The position numbers and the translations under genes are program-made. Positions 32,084 through 41,657 of a DNA stretch of 64,000 nucleotides are shown here, piece after piece (the first letter of the stretch is position 1; each line of letters starts with the position of its first letter). The notes beneath the pieces are model-generated. The model saw only the letters and a list, made by a program, of their open reading frames with translations, did not search any database and was not told the DNA's origin. Source of the DNA: Codonopsis lanceolata (lineage: Eukaryota > Streptophyta > Magnoliopsida > Asterales > Campanulaceae); the NCBI GenBank assembly GCA_013146195.2, contig CM028381.1, positions 58,906,744 to 58,970,743 of the forward strand. Direction: 5' to 3'.

Positions 32084-32302
32084 CTTCCACAACTAAAGGG
32101 GCACAAATGAGATTTCCATGGGTACAATTAGTGATTGTTAGATGTAATTAACCCCTAATCAAACCTTAATTAACTCCCCTAACATGTTAAGACATCATTA
32201 GGACTTAGTATGGGTGTTAGGAAGGGTTTAAAGGAGGTTTAGAAGGGGTAGGATAGGAAATACACTTCAAAAATCAAAACAGGGAGAGGCTGGTCTCGTA
32301 AC

Positions 32303-32343
32303 CCATGTGCTCGCATGGCTCATAGTGAAGCGACCGCTTCACT
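32303..32343. repeat. Two palindromes, N7-CT-N7 and N9-AC-N9
   Basis: CCATGTG-CT-CGCATGG (32303-32318; one wobble) and AGTGAAGCG-AC-CGCTTCACT (32324-32343; perfect, 9-bp arms). Same GCG-NN-CGC core as in the fragment at 23467-23505 and the G3 LTR. Confidence 0.7.
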
Positions 32344-33147
32344 TGTTTCTCCTCCCTTGGTGACTTTTGTGCAACCTTGTTCGTGTTCGGTCTTTCTCGC
32401 ATGCAACCACAAGCCTTAAAGCTCCAAAATGGCCTATAATTCAACCCTAAAACACCTCAAACACTTAGCTAAACCAACCATGTCTCAAACAATCCTCAAA
32501 GTAGGTCTAAACTCCCATAAAAAACACCTGAAACAACCCGGTGCGAAACCGGCGAAAGGTGCAACAACTCGCTAACGAAATGTCGAATGAAACCACAAAC
32601 CGACGGGCAACAACCCAAGGTTATAAACACTTCAAAAGGATATTAAATAGGCTTGAATGCTCCTCAGATGATTAACAACAGATAGGAGAAATGAGCTCCC
32701 GAAAGACGAGACGATTACCCGGCTCAATCTCAAACTACGCGATAAGGAGAATTGTTATCCTCGAAGTGTCAAAACCTCACAAGACTTAAAGAATGCATCC
32801 AACTAGGATTCTAAACATCTAAACATGTTATCCAATCATCATGTAAAGATCTAGGATCAAATCGAGGTCAGGAACACAAAACCCGAGTAAACTCTCAATC
32901 GCGTCGCATTTCGACTATCGTCGAGTTACGACTTGTGACTTTAGCAAGTCAACAACTAAATGGCATCTCTTAAAAGTATTTTGGTCTTAATGTGATCTCT
33001 CATACACATCTAGACTCTCTCAGAAATCAAATAAGCAATAAACAAGGGAAGAAGTGCGAGCATTACATGCAATTCAAGCTAACCGGGAGTCGGGGTCTTA
33101 CAAGCCAAAAATCCCAAAATTGAAAATCCCGTAATGCTGGTAACAGG

Positions 33148-33163
33148 CTGAGCGAGCACTCAG
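33148..33163. repeat. Palindrome in G2 LTR
   Basis: CTGAGCG-AG-CACTCAG, 7-bp arms with one wobble. It is 41 bp from the insertion point of the solo LTR. Confidence 0.5.
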
Positions 33164-33833
33164 TCCCCTTTTCCTTTCCTATGCTGTTGGATTTTGTGTA
33201 CTCACTGAGGTTTCTGGAAGGCGAAAATGACATGAAAACAAGTCCTAAATGTGTCCAATGCAACCCCAAACCATTAGGGATGTTTAGTACACTCAAAACA
33301 CACCCAAAACAGGTCCGAACATCACCCGAAACAAGGAGGAATCGAGGGCGAAACTCGCGACAAACAATCAAACGATTCAACAACAGGTTTAACAAGGATA
33401 CTACAAGCATGAATGGACATTCTTAATCATGTTAAGGACTAGTAAAAATGGTCTAGGATTCAAGTTAATATCTCACGAGTCTCAAGACACGAAACGAGGT
33501 AAAAAGAAGGCAAATCGAGAGACTCTACGAGTCAAAAGGTCAAGTAAAGCAACAATGATTCCGAACTCTCAACCAAGCATACGATGGCCACGATTGAAGT
33601 TATAAAACATGCAAGAAAGGTACTAAGGCCCTATTAGGACTGAGTTGAGCACAAAGGCATAGGTCGAAGCAAGTACAACAAGGCATGCAAGGTAAGGAGG
33701 GAATACAAGCGACTATGATCGCAGTCAACCTAATGCAAGCATGACTTCAACAATATGAACTAGTTAACATGTCAAGGAATATAATGAGCATGTTATAACG
33801 ATGTTATACAAGTAATGGGTTTGGGTTCTCACA

Positions 33834-33845
33834 TCCTCACCCACT
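33834..33845 (-). promoter_or_regulatory. G2 polypurine tract
   Basis: Minus strand AGTGGGTGAGGA directly before the 3' LTR start TGTGAGAACC; the G3 element has AGTGGGGGAGGA in the same place. It primes plus-strand DNA synthesis. Confidence 0.75.
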
Positions 33846-33880
33846 TAAAGGAATTTAATCCCTAAATTCTTACCAGTCAT

Positions 33881-35419
33881 CTAGAATAAGTATGTGTATT
33901 TCTCCCTCATCTCAAGTTCGGTCTCCCATGTAGCTTCCTCGGTGTCATGATTCCTCCACAAGACTTTCACTAATGGTATCCTCTTAGTTCTCAAGATTTG
34001 CTCTTTAGTATCAAGAATCCTCACCAGCTTCTCCACGTAGGAAAGATCGGGTTCAAAGGTAATATCTTCATAGGCATGAACATGTGATTCATCCTTCATG
34101 TATTTGCGAAGCATAGAAACGTGAAACACATCGTGAATACCCGAAATAGAAGGTGGCAATGAAATCCTGTAAGCCAAAGAACCAACCCTCTCAAGAATCT
34201 CAAACGGACCAATATACCTTGGTGAAAGTTTCCCTTTCTTACCAAATCTCTAAGTACCACGGCGTGGCGATATCTTCAAGAACACATAACCACCAACTTG
34301 AAACTCAAGATCGCGTCTCCGGTTGTTAGCATAGCTTTTCTGTCTACTCTGAGCCGTTCGCAATTTATCTCTAATCAGCTTCACACTCTCAGCCGGCTGT
34401 TCTATCATTTCGGAACCCCATGACTTAGCTTCACCAAATTCATCTCAGCAAATTGGTGAACGAAACTTATGCCCACACAAAGCCTCATAAGGAGCCATCT
34501 CAATGCTAGATTGGTAACTGTTATTATACGCAAACTCTGCCAATTGTAGATGTGAATCCCAACTTCCCTTGAAATCCATGGCACAAGCACGAAGCATGTC
34601 CTCTAATATCTGTATCAATCTCTCCGACTGCCCATCTGACTGAGGATGAAAGGTCATACTAAAATTAAGTTTGGTACCCAAGGCCTTCTGTAATGAATGC
34701 CAGAATCTTGAGGTAAATCTAGGATCTCTATCTGATACAATACTAACAGGAACACCATGTAGCCTGACAATCTCCTGAATATAAAATGCAGCCAACTAAC
34801 TCAAATTGTAAGTGATCACAATAGGAATAAAATGAGAAGATTTCGTCAACCTATCGACAATAACCCAAACAACGTCGAAGCCTTTACGAGTACGCGGAAA
34901 CCCCGTAAAAAATCCATCGTGATATGCTCCCATTTCTATTCCGGAATCTCAAGTGGCTGCAATAAACCGGCAGGTCTCTGGTGTTTGGCCTTAACTTGCT
35001 GACAAGTCAAACACCTAGATACATAATCCGCTATTTACCTCTTCATGCCATTCCACCAAAATTGTTTCTTCAAGTCACGGTACATCTTAGTACTCCATGG
35101 ATGTATCGTGTACTTGGCCTTGTGAGCCTCGTCAAGAACCATACGCTTCACTCCATCAGTAGAAGGAATGCAAACTCTACCTCGAAATGTCAAGATACCA
35201 CTACTATTCATTGCAAACTTGGAAGTCTTATTCTCACCCAATCCATCATTAATCTTCATGAAATCTGGATCTAACACTTGTGCCTTCTTGATCAACTCGA
35301 ACAATATAAGGGTAGTATGAACGCTAGCAAAGATAATACCACGCTCATTCTCAATAGGACCCCACTCACGAACATCCTCTTGCATTTTCCACTCCCTCAT
35401 CATCAAACAAGACATAAAA
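33881..35419 (-). pseudogene. pol: G2 integrase with C-terminal chromodomain-like segment
   Basis: Zinc-binding part near 35230-34990 (IHPWSTKMYRDLKKQFWWNG, then CLTCQQVKAKHQRPAG after a stop), catalytic core with SDRDPRFTSRFW (second Asp) and SDGQSERLIQILEDMLRACA (Glu) in 34795-34445, and a C-terminal part with SPRYIGPFEILERVG-like sequence (other frame, 34240-34180), PPSISGIHDVFHVSMLRKYM and a chromodomain-like end (LVKVLWRNHDTEEATWETE) to 33881. The part with the first catalytic Asp (34800-34930) is interrupted by stops. The tail is thought to guide insertion to chromatin marks. Confidence 0.8.
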
Positions 35420-36520
35420 GCCTTCCTACTCAAGGCATCCGCAACAACATTTGCTTTCCCCGAATGGTAAAGAATAGTACAATCATGATCTTTCAGCTTC
35501 TCCATCCAATGCCTCTGTCTCATATTCAACTCTTTCTGCGAGAAGAGGTACTTCAAACTCTTATGATCCGTGAACTCTTCAAACTTCGCCTCATAAAGGT
35601 ATGTTTCCACTTGTGAAGCGTGAAAATAATTGCTGCTAACTCAAGGTCGTGTGTAGGATAATTCTGCTTGTAAGGTGACAACTTCCTCGAAGCATAAGCA
35701 ATAACCCTTCCGTTTTGCATAAGCACGCAACCCAAGCCTTCTAATGAAGTGTCGTTACAGATCACAAAATTATCACATCCACTAGTAGAGGTGTAAATCG
35801 GAACCACCGAACCACTAAATCGAACCAAACCAAACCAAACCAGTCGATTTGGTTTGGTTTTGATCGAAGACGGTTCAGTTTCGGTTTCAAGAATTGGAAA
35901 ACCACACGGTTCGGTTCGATTCACGGTTTTTGGTATCGGACCAAACCACCCTATATATTTTTATTTATTTATTATATAATATATATTATATTACATTTAT
36001 TAACGATTTTGAACCTTTGATTTATTCATAATATATATATATATATAGACGGACACTAAACCAAACAAAATTTTGATTATTGGATAATTATTATTTCTTT
36101 CATTTTTTGTGTTTATTTTAGAATTTGTATTGTTTTTATTTATGATAATTTGTTGTTAGTAGATTATTTCCTAATTTTGATGTTAATTCCAAACTAAAAT
36201 ATTATTTTTATTGTTATTTTTAATGTTGGTTAAATATTTCATTAAAAATAATTTATATAAACCATAAAACCGAACCAAACCAAATCAAACCGAGTGGTTC
36301 GATTAGGTTTGGTTCCAAGTCTTACTCGATTTGGTTCGGTTTGAGATTTTTGGAACCACTAGGAGGCGGTTCGGTTTGTGGTTTTGGCATAAACCAAACC
36401 AAACCAAACCACTTACATCCTTATCCACTAGGCATTGCTAAAACAAGAGCTGTAGTCAATCTCCTCTTCAACTCTTGAAAACTAGCCTCGTACTTATCAC
36501 TCCAAATAAGTAGACTTTTT
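35420..36520 (-). pseudogene. pol: G2 RNase H, split by a MITE
   Basis: The left half of the ORF (in sense) reads YEASFQELKRRL up to about 36430; after the MITE it resumes at 35785 with CDNFVICNDTSLEGLGCVLM, then YASRKLSPYKQNYPTHDLEL and FTDHKSLKYLFSQKELNMRQ, RHWMEKLKDHDC and NVVADALSRK. The first catalytic Asp of the usual SDAS motif is replaced (CNDTS keeps a D one place on). Frame changes near 35600. Confidence 0.8.
35786..36423. mobile_element. hAT-type MITE, 638 bp
   Basis: Inserted in G2 RNase H with a perfect 8-bp target duplication TCCACTAG (35778-35785 and 36424-36431). Imperfect terminal inverted repeats: left TAGAGGTGTAAATCGG, right (reversed) TAAGGATGTAAGTGG. Subterminal CCAAACCAAACC runs on the left pair with GGTTTGGTTTGG inside, so large parts are self-complementary; the core is A/T-rich with a (AT)n stretch near 36030. 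No ORF. An 8-bp duplication and these ends fit hAT non-autonomous elements. Confidence 0.85.
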
Positions 36521-37265
36521 CTGAGTCAAGTTCGTCATAGGAGTAGTAATCTTGGAAATTTCCTCAATGAACCTACGGTAATAACCCGCCAAGCCCAAGA
36601 AACTACGGACTTTGGTCACCGTACTAGGAGTCTTCCATTTAGTAACCGCCTCCACTTTGGATAGATCCACCAGAATACCAACACTAGAAACAACGTGCCC
36701 AAGAAAATATAATTGCTCGAGCCAAAATGCACACCTACTAAATTTAGCAAAAAATTGCTTCTCTCGCAATAGGGAAAGAACCACTCTCAAATGATTAGCA
36801 TGTTCCTCTCGTGACTTTGAGTACACTAGGATGTCATCGATTAACACCACAACAAAGCAATATAAATAATTATGGAATACCCAATTCATCAAATCCATAA
36901 AAACTACAGGTGCGTTTGTCAATCCAAACGACATAACCATAAACTCATAATGACTATAGTGTGTCCGAAAAGTTGTCTTCGGAACATCTTCCGTTCGAAC
37001 TCTCAACTAGTGATAACCACACCTCAAGTCTAGCTTGGAATACACCACTGACCCATGAAGTTGATTGAAGAGATCATCTATGTGAGGTAAATGGTACTTG
37101 TTCTTAATGATAATTAACCTGATTCAACTGCCGATAATCGATACACAACCGCAAACTACCGTCCTTCTTTCTCACAAACAACACTGGTGCACCCCACGGA
37201 GATACACTCGATTTAATGAACTCCCTATCAAGAAGTTCCTGCAACTGCTCCTTCAATTCCCTCAA
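36497..37265 (-). pseudogene. pol: G2 reverse transcriptase
   Basis: From 37250: ELLDREFIKSSVSPWGAPVL, KKDGSLRLCIDYRQLNQV, a frameshift near 37110, HIDDLFNQLHGSVVYSKLDL (first catalytic Asp), a TAG near 37008, then TTFRTHYSHYEFMVMSFGLT and the active site VVLIDDILVYSKS (36840-36830), followed by YFLGHVVSSVGILVDLSKVE and FLGLAGYYRRFIEEISKI. All three catalytic Asp are present but the chain is broken twice. Confidence 0.85.
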
Positions 37266-37991
37266 CTATGCGGGAGCCATTCTATATGGTGCCCTAGAAA
37301 TAGGTGAAGTCCCAGGCAATAACTCAATACAAAATTCTACCTCTCGATCGGGTGGTAAGGCATACTCGGTCGAGAACACATCGGGAAACTCACTAACAAC
37401 TGGGACCTCCTCTAGAGAAGTAGTAGGCATACTAGTATCGATCACACAAGCTAAATAACCCGTACACCCTTGAGATAAAAGCTTCCTAGCTCGTAAAGCA
37501 GAAATAATATGTATGCTATTCATGGCATGATCACCCGTAAACACAAACTCTGGAATATTGGTCATGGAAAAAGTAACTCTCTTACAATGGCAATCAACTA
37601 GAGCATGATAAATACACAACCAATCCATACCCAAAATCAAATCAAAGTCCTGAATAGGCAAAACTACCAAATCCGCATACAAGACTCGATCACATACTAG
37701 CACATCACAAGCCTTATAAACCTCTGACGCCAACAAATGATCACCGAACGATGTAGACACTTCAAGCACATATGGCAACTGAGAAGGTAACACGCACAAA
37801 TGCTCAAGGAAATGCGATTCAACATAGGAATGAGAAGACCCCGGACCCATAAGAACTCGAGCCCTATGATCGAAGAATGAGAGAATACCTCCAATGACTG
37901 TGGTCGACTCCGGAACCCCACGCTTATCAAGTGCAAATGCATGAGCTTGTGCCTTAGGACGTCCATCATTATCCCTCTTGGTACCTGACTG
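37266..37991 (-). pseudogene. pol: G2 aspartic protease, catalytic Asp replaced
   Basis: Frame open from after TAG 37992-37994 to the start of RT. The active-site loop reads ARVLMGPGSSHSYVES (37870-37830); chromovirus proteases have D-P/S/T-G here, so the catalytic Asp is Gly. Further on: VYKACDVLVCDRVLYADLVV, DFDLILGMDWL (the conserved ILGMDWL) and the linker YALPPDREVEFCIELLPGT leading into RT. Length and order are normal, so the loss is a point change (GAT to GGT). Confidence 0.85.
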
Positions 37992-39230
37992 CTAAACGGA
38001 ACCCACAGACTGAGTAGCCTTAATCTTAGGACAATCTCTAACCCGGTGACTTGTATCTCCACATCCTAGGCACTGCCCAAGTATGTCCCTACAATCATTA
38101 TACGAAGGCCCCGCCTTGTGACAATAGGAACACCCAACAGGTTCACTCCGCTGGCCTTGCTGCCCTTGCGAAGATGGAGCACGACTATCGCGAATCTTGG
38201 AAGGATGCCTAGACTATCCATATGACGGCTGCCTAGACTGGCCACCATTACGACGGTTGCCCTGATGACTGGACCGATTACCCAAAAACTGACCTCTCCC
38301 AGAATGCTTCGAGGTTACCTGAGACGATGGCTGCTGATGCAATGGCTACTGATGTGAGGACTGCACAGTAGGCTTCTTCTTGTTCTCCTCTATGTCTCTC
38401 TCGATCTCATAGGCACGATCAACCGCACCCCGATATTCTTTCAATTGCAAAGATAAGAGTTGTCTCCTAAACTCGGTCTTCAGACCCTTCACGAACATGA
38501 GAACCCTCTGGGACTCATCCAGTACAAGATGTGCACAATTGCCAGATAGCGCGGTAAACTTATTCGAATACTGGGCCACTGTCATAGAACCTTGTTCTAG
38601 ATCCTGGAATTCCTTCTCCCTTTTCCTCCTCACTACCATAGGTACGTAGGAAGCCTTGAACTCCCTCTCAAAAGTCGACCAAATCCTCATAACCCGATTA
38701 AGATTCCAGCTTGCTAGCAATACTTTCCACCAATGGTTCACGACCCTTCTTATCTTATACACAACTAACACAACTTTCTCTTCCTTAGTGCAGTCTAGAG
38801 TTGCAAAGATTTTCTCCACGTCCTCTAGCCATAACTCTGCCTTACCAGCATCAGACTTTCCCTCAAAATATGAAGGTTTCATCTTCAAGAACCTTTCCAA
38901 TGTAGCATTGTTTTTGGCCCTAGGTTCTGGTTGTACATCATTACGAGGTGGCGAAGCTCTCGCCTATGGTTCTGGTGGTGGTGGTGGCGGTGGCGGTGGT
39001 ACACCTCCCACCTGACCCTCTTGTGCCAACTCAACCATAGCAGTCATCATCGAATGGAACAAGCCTGCCATACGAGCATTCACATCATTCTGATTTTGTG
39101 GTGGGGATATCACAACCTCTGGTTTATCCAGAACTCTAGCCTCTGGTTCAATAGGAACCCTCCTAGGTCTGCCTCTACCTCGACTAATACCAGCCCCACC
39201 GCTACTAGCTCCTGGTCTAGGACCCACCAT
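37992..39230 (-). pseudogene. gag: G2 gag with CCHC knuckles, four TAG stops
   Basis: Start MVGPRPGASSGGAGISRGRG (39230; chosen over the Met at 39251 because gag starts are usually MVxxR-like and the upstream codons follow the primer site). A poly-Pro stretch (coded by a GGT/GGC-type run on the plus strand) is followed by a TAG at 38961-38963, the capsid domain (LERFLKMKPSYFEGKSDAGK, TFEREFKASYVP, EFQDLEQGSMTVAQYSNKF, FVKGLKTEFRRQL), further TAGs at 38346-38348, 38214-38216 and 37992-37994, and two zinc boxes: CSYCHKAGPSYNDC (His missing) and CLGCGDTSHRVRDC (complete). The frame is otherwise one piece from 39230 to protease. Confidence 0.85.
38966..39002 (+). repeat. (GGT/GGC)n simple repeat
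   Basis: TGGTGGTGGTGG then GGCGGT units; on the coding (minus) strand it gives the Pro run of G2 gag. Confidence 0.85.
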
Positions 39231-39326
39231 GATACACCTATAAGAAATCACTAGACATTAGAACATCACACAAGTACTAACCCACCTAGGCCATGGAACC
39301 TATCCTGGCCAATAGCTAACCTATAA

Positions 39327-39337
39327 CTCTGATACCA
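39327..39337 (-). promoter_or_regulatory. G2 primer binding site, tRNA-Met
   Basis: Minus strand TGGTATCAGAG (next base T instead of C), two bases inside the 5' LTR end at 39340. Confidence 0.8.
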
Positions 39338-39339
39338 AC

Positions 39340-40470
39340 TGTGACAACTCAACCCCAATCCCAAGGAGGGATCGCGGGGATCGCGGGTCGTGCCGTCCAA
39401 ATAAGGACAAGACAAGCAAGCAAGGACTCAATTATCAAAACTGACGTGACGCAACATTGGACACGTAGTACAACTCGGCACTAAAAAGCTGAAATAATTT
39501 AAAACTTTAGAACCTGATATAACAATCAATAGCAAGTAAACCAAGTCATCAGCGACTTTACAAATGGAACCCAACAACTAAACAATTCATGCTAATATAT
39601 ATACACCTCGACGGCTAAACATGCTGGACAAACTACAAAAGTAAATAATAGCTAATGGGATGCTCAACGGAAGTCTTAACGAGTGAACCAATACATGAGA
39701 GCAAGGCTCAACCTACAAGTGTCGGCAAACATCTAGAAACATAAGTAGTACTATAAGTCTTAGTCTACAAGAAGTACAAACTACTACAATTACACATTCC
39801 CAGACGAAGTCTAAGTAACTTGCTTTAACCCAAGTGTCCTTGCAAAAGAGAAACCAAAAGCCAACGCTACCACCTCTAGGCGAGCGATCACGAACAAGAG
39901 CGGACGAGCAACCTCAACGAGATGGTCCTGGATGGTTAGGATCTAAAACAGTAAAAGGGAGGGGGTAAGTCATAAAGACTTTGTAAGCCACCAATATGCA
40001 TGACTAGATATAATGCAAGGCATACATAGCACGTATTAAGCAAGATCATACTAGCACGTAGTTCTCATGTCGCGATGTACGTTGTTTTCACATAAGTGCT
40101 TAAATAAATCACATAGGATAAGGATATATTATGGAACCGGTGCCGCTTCGTAGATCTTGAAATAGACAAGGTTATCTTGAAGGTATTTTTCGGATGCAAG
40201 TGTATGATACATCAACCACGATAGTATTGTTCCAAGCGCCCTTTGGTTACGACGAAGTACTCTTCTCCACTGTGATCAATAGTGAAGGGTGTGTGCATGA
40301 TTATGGTGTGGCGACCCATCACTACCATGAATCTTGTAATTCATGACGGCGATGCATCGTTGACCATCTCAACAATTCACGTATGCCAGTTGGACTAATG
40401 GTATGCCAAGTAATTATTTACTTGTTACACAAAATCAAGTAAGGAGCGATTCCAACAAGAGCGAAATCGT
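39340..40470 (-). repeat. G2 5' LTR, right part lost at LINE B
   Basis: Minus-strand end is GTTGAGTTGTCACA at 39340. It aligns with 25492-26130 of the 3' LTR and includes about 500 bp missing from that copy. LINE B begins at about 40471 after GCGAAATCGTCCAAG; the LTR start is not seen to the right of LINE B. Confidence 0.8.
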
Positions 40471-40625
40471 CCAAGTTTTTTCTTAAGAAAGCAGGGCGGA
40501 ACATGCGGAGATTTTATTAGATGAAAATGAAGATACAAACTTGAGGGGGACAACCAGCCTTACCCGATTTAGGGGGGACAAAGGAGCCTGGCCTCGAAAG
40601 GAAAAACAAGGAAACTAAACTAAAG

Positions 40626-41126
40626 TCATATTTTACGATAATTAAAGAGCCCTAAAGCATCATGATGAAGAGCACGACGAACCTCCCCAGGTAATTGGGT
40701 AACCAAACTGAAATCACAATTACCCCTATGATGTGCCGAATAAGCAAGCCTATCAGCCACAAAATTTTGCTCGCGATAAATGTGAACAGCTTTATAGTTT
40801 CCTAGCAAGGAAGAGCAATAACGAGACTCATATATAAACATCCAAGGGCATCCATGAACACCTGAGGTAGCAACCACTACAACAAGGGAATCTGACTCAA
40901 CGAGAACATCCTTCAGTTGAAGCTTACGGCAAAGAAGAAGACCATCCTGAAGCGTAAAAAATTTGGCACCAGTGTTAGTTTCCTGACCATAAGATCGACA
41001 AAAACCTGCAACAAAGTGACCCCTAGCATCCCGAATCACCCCTCCTCCTGTAGCTATACCCCCACGAGAGGATCCATCCACATTGAGTTTGAAAAAAGGA
41101 GCCATCGAGCACTCCATCGGACCCAT
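40626..41126 (-). pseudogene. LINE B RNase H domain
   Basis: FFKLNVDGSSRGGIATGGGV (first Asp), GQETNTGAKFFTLQDGLLLC (the Glu of the usual AE-L box is not seen; AKFF instead), VLVESDSLVVVVAT (third acidic residue) and REQNFVADRLAYSAHHRG (last Asp). Plant L1s with a fused RNase H are well known. Frame-shifted relative to zf-RVT. Confidence 0.8.
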
Positions 41127-41314
41127 AAGCCCTTCTTAACTTTTGGTTTAAAAATAGGGAGACCAAGAAAGCTCAAAACCCGAAGACCTTTAGGCTGCAA
41201 AACAGATCTTGGAGTAAATAATTGAAACATACTGAGGAGACCCTCCATAACCTGCTTATAAATCCCAACACCAAGCATCGGGGAATTGTCAAACACCGCC
41301 CGACATCTAGCTTT

Positions 41315-41605
41315 CTAGATGGCCCAGCAGGCATGAAGCATAATACCGACCTGAAGACTACCCAATTGAGATCGCGAGGGAGCAGCCACCAACCAAGTCT
41401 GGAAGAGGTGCCCAAGAGAAGTATAGCTATCAATCTTATTAAAAGGAAGGGCCAACTTATGCCAAAGATTGCGGGCAATTTCAGAGTGGAGGAAAAGGTG
41501 AGAGATGGACTCCCTATCTAGACAAACCTGGCAGCAAACACACCGAGACACAATTGGAACTTGTTTCAAGTGTAACTGAAGATCCACTGGAATGGCTCCA
41601 TGCAA
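41315..41605 (-). pseudogene. LINE B zf-RVT (zinc-binding RT-C) domain
   Basis: HGAIPVDLQLHLKQVPIVSR, CVCCQVCLDRESISHLFLHS and ARNLWHKLALPF: the C-x2-C...H-x3-H zinc site that follows RT in plant L1s (CVCCQ...ESISHLFLH). In a different frame from RT, so a frameshift lies near 41650. Confidence 0.8.
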
Positions 41606-41657
41606 AAGCTTCCAACCAAAAGCACTGATCTTGGTAAGGATCCAGACCTTCCATATT

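Larger units (their letters stand above)
27156..33102 (-). mobile_element. Solo LTR of the TGTAAGACCCC gypsy family, inside the G2 3' LTR
   Basis: Plus strand TGTGACAACCC at 27156 to GGGTCTTACA at 33102 (minus strand TGTAAGACCCC...GTTGTCACA). The 5 bp before and after are both AGCCA (27151-27155 and 33103-33107): a perfect target-site duplication, so this is a solo LTR left by recombination of a full element. Without the nested copy (27696-29553 plus duplication) it is about 4.1 kb. It holds TATA-like GTATAAAGG (minus, 32076-32083), palindromes at 32303-32343 and a donor-like AGGTAAGC at 31842. No ORF. Confidence 0.9.
25492..33833 (-). repeat. G2 3' LTR, split by a nested solo LTR
   Basis: Minus strand starts TGTGAGAACCCAAACCC at 33833 and ends GGGCCGTCACA at 25492. 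Two parts remain, 33108-33833 and 25492-27155; the middle is the inserted solo LTR with its target duplication. The left part aligns with the 5' LTR at 39340-40450 but lacks about 500 bp present there (39548-40045), with CAAG at the junction (about 25690). Confidence 0.8.
25492..40470 (-). mobile_element. Gypsy G2: chromodomain-type (Tekay/Del-like) Ty3 element, minus strand
   Basis: 3' LTR 25492-33833 (itself interrupted), polypurine tract 33834-33845, pol (33881-37990) with integrase, RNase H, RT and protease reading right to left, gag (37991-39230), primer site 39327-39337 and the right part of the 5' LTR 39340-40470, cut by LINE B. Pol order PR-RT-RNH-INT and an integrase tail ending in a chromodomain-like segment place it in Ty3 chromoviruses. 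Several TAG stops and small indels make it inactive. A hAT MITE lies in RNase H. Confidence 0.85.

Noticed and set aside
35786..36423. CCAAACCAAACC runs as telomere-like repeat
   Set aside because: Unit is CCAAA and the runs lie in both orientations inside a MITE with target duplication; plant telomeres are CCCTAAA.
33881..39230. Endogenous pararetrovirus
   Set aside because: Integrase, chromodomain-like tail, LTRs, primer site and polypurine tract show a Ty3 retrotransposon; no movement-protein or pararetrovirus capsid motifs.
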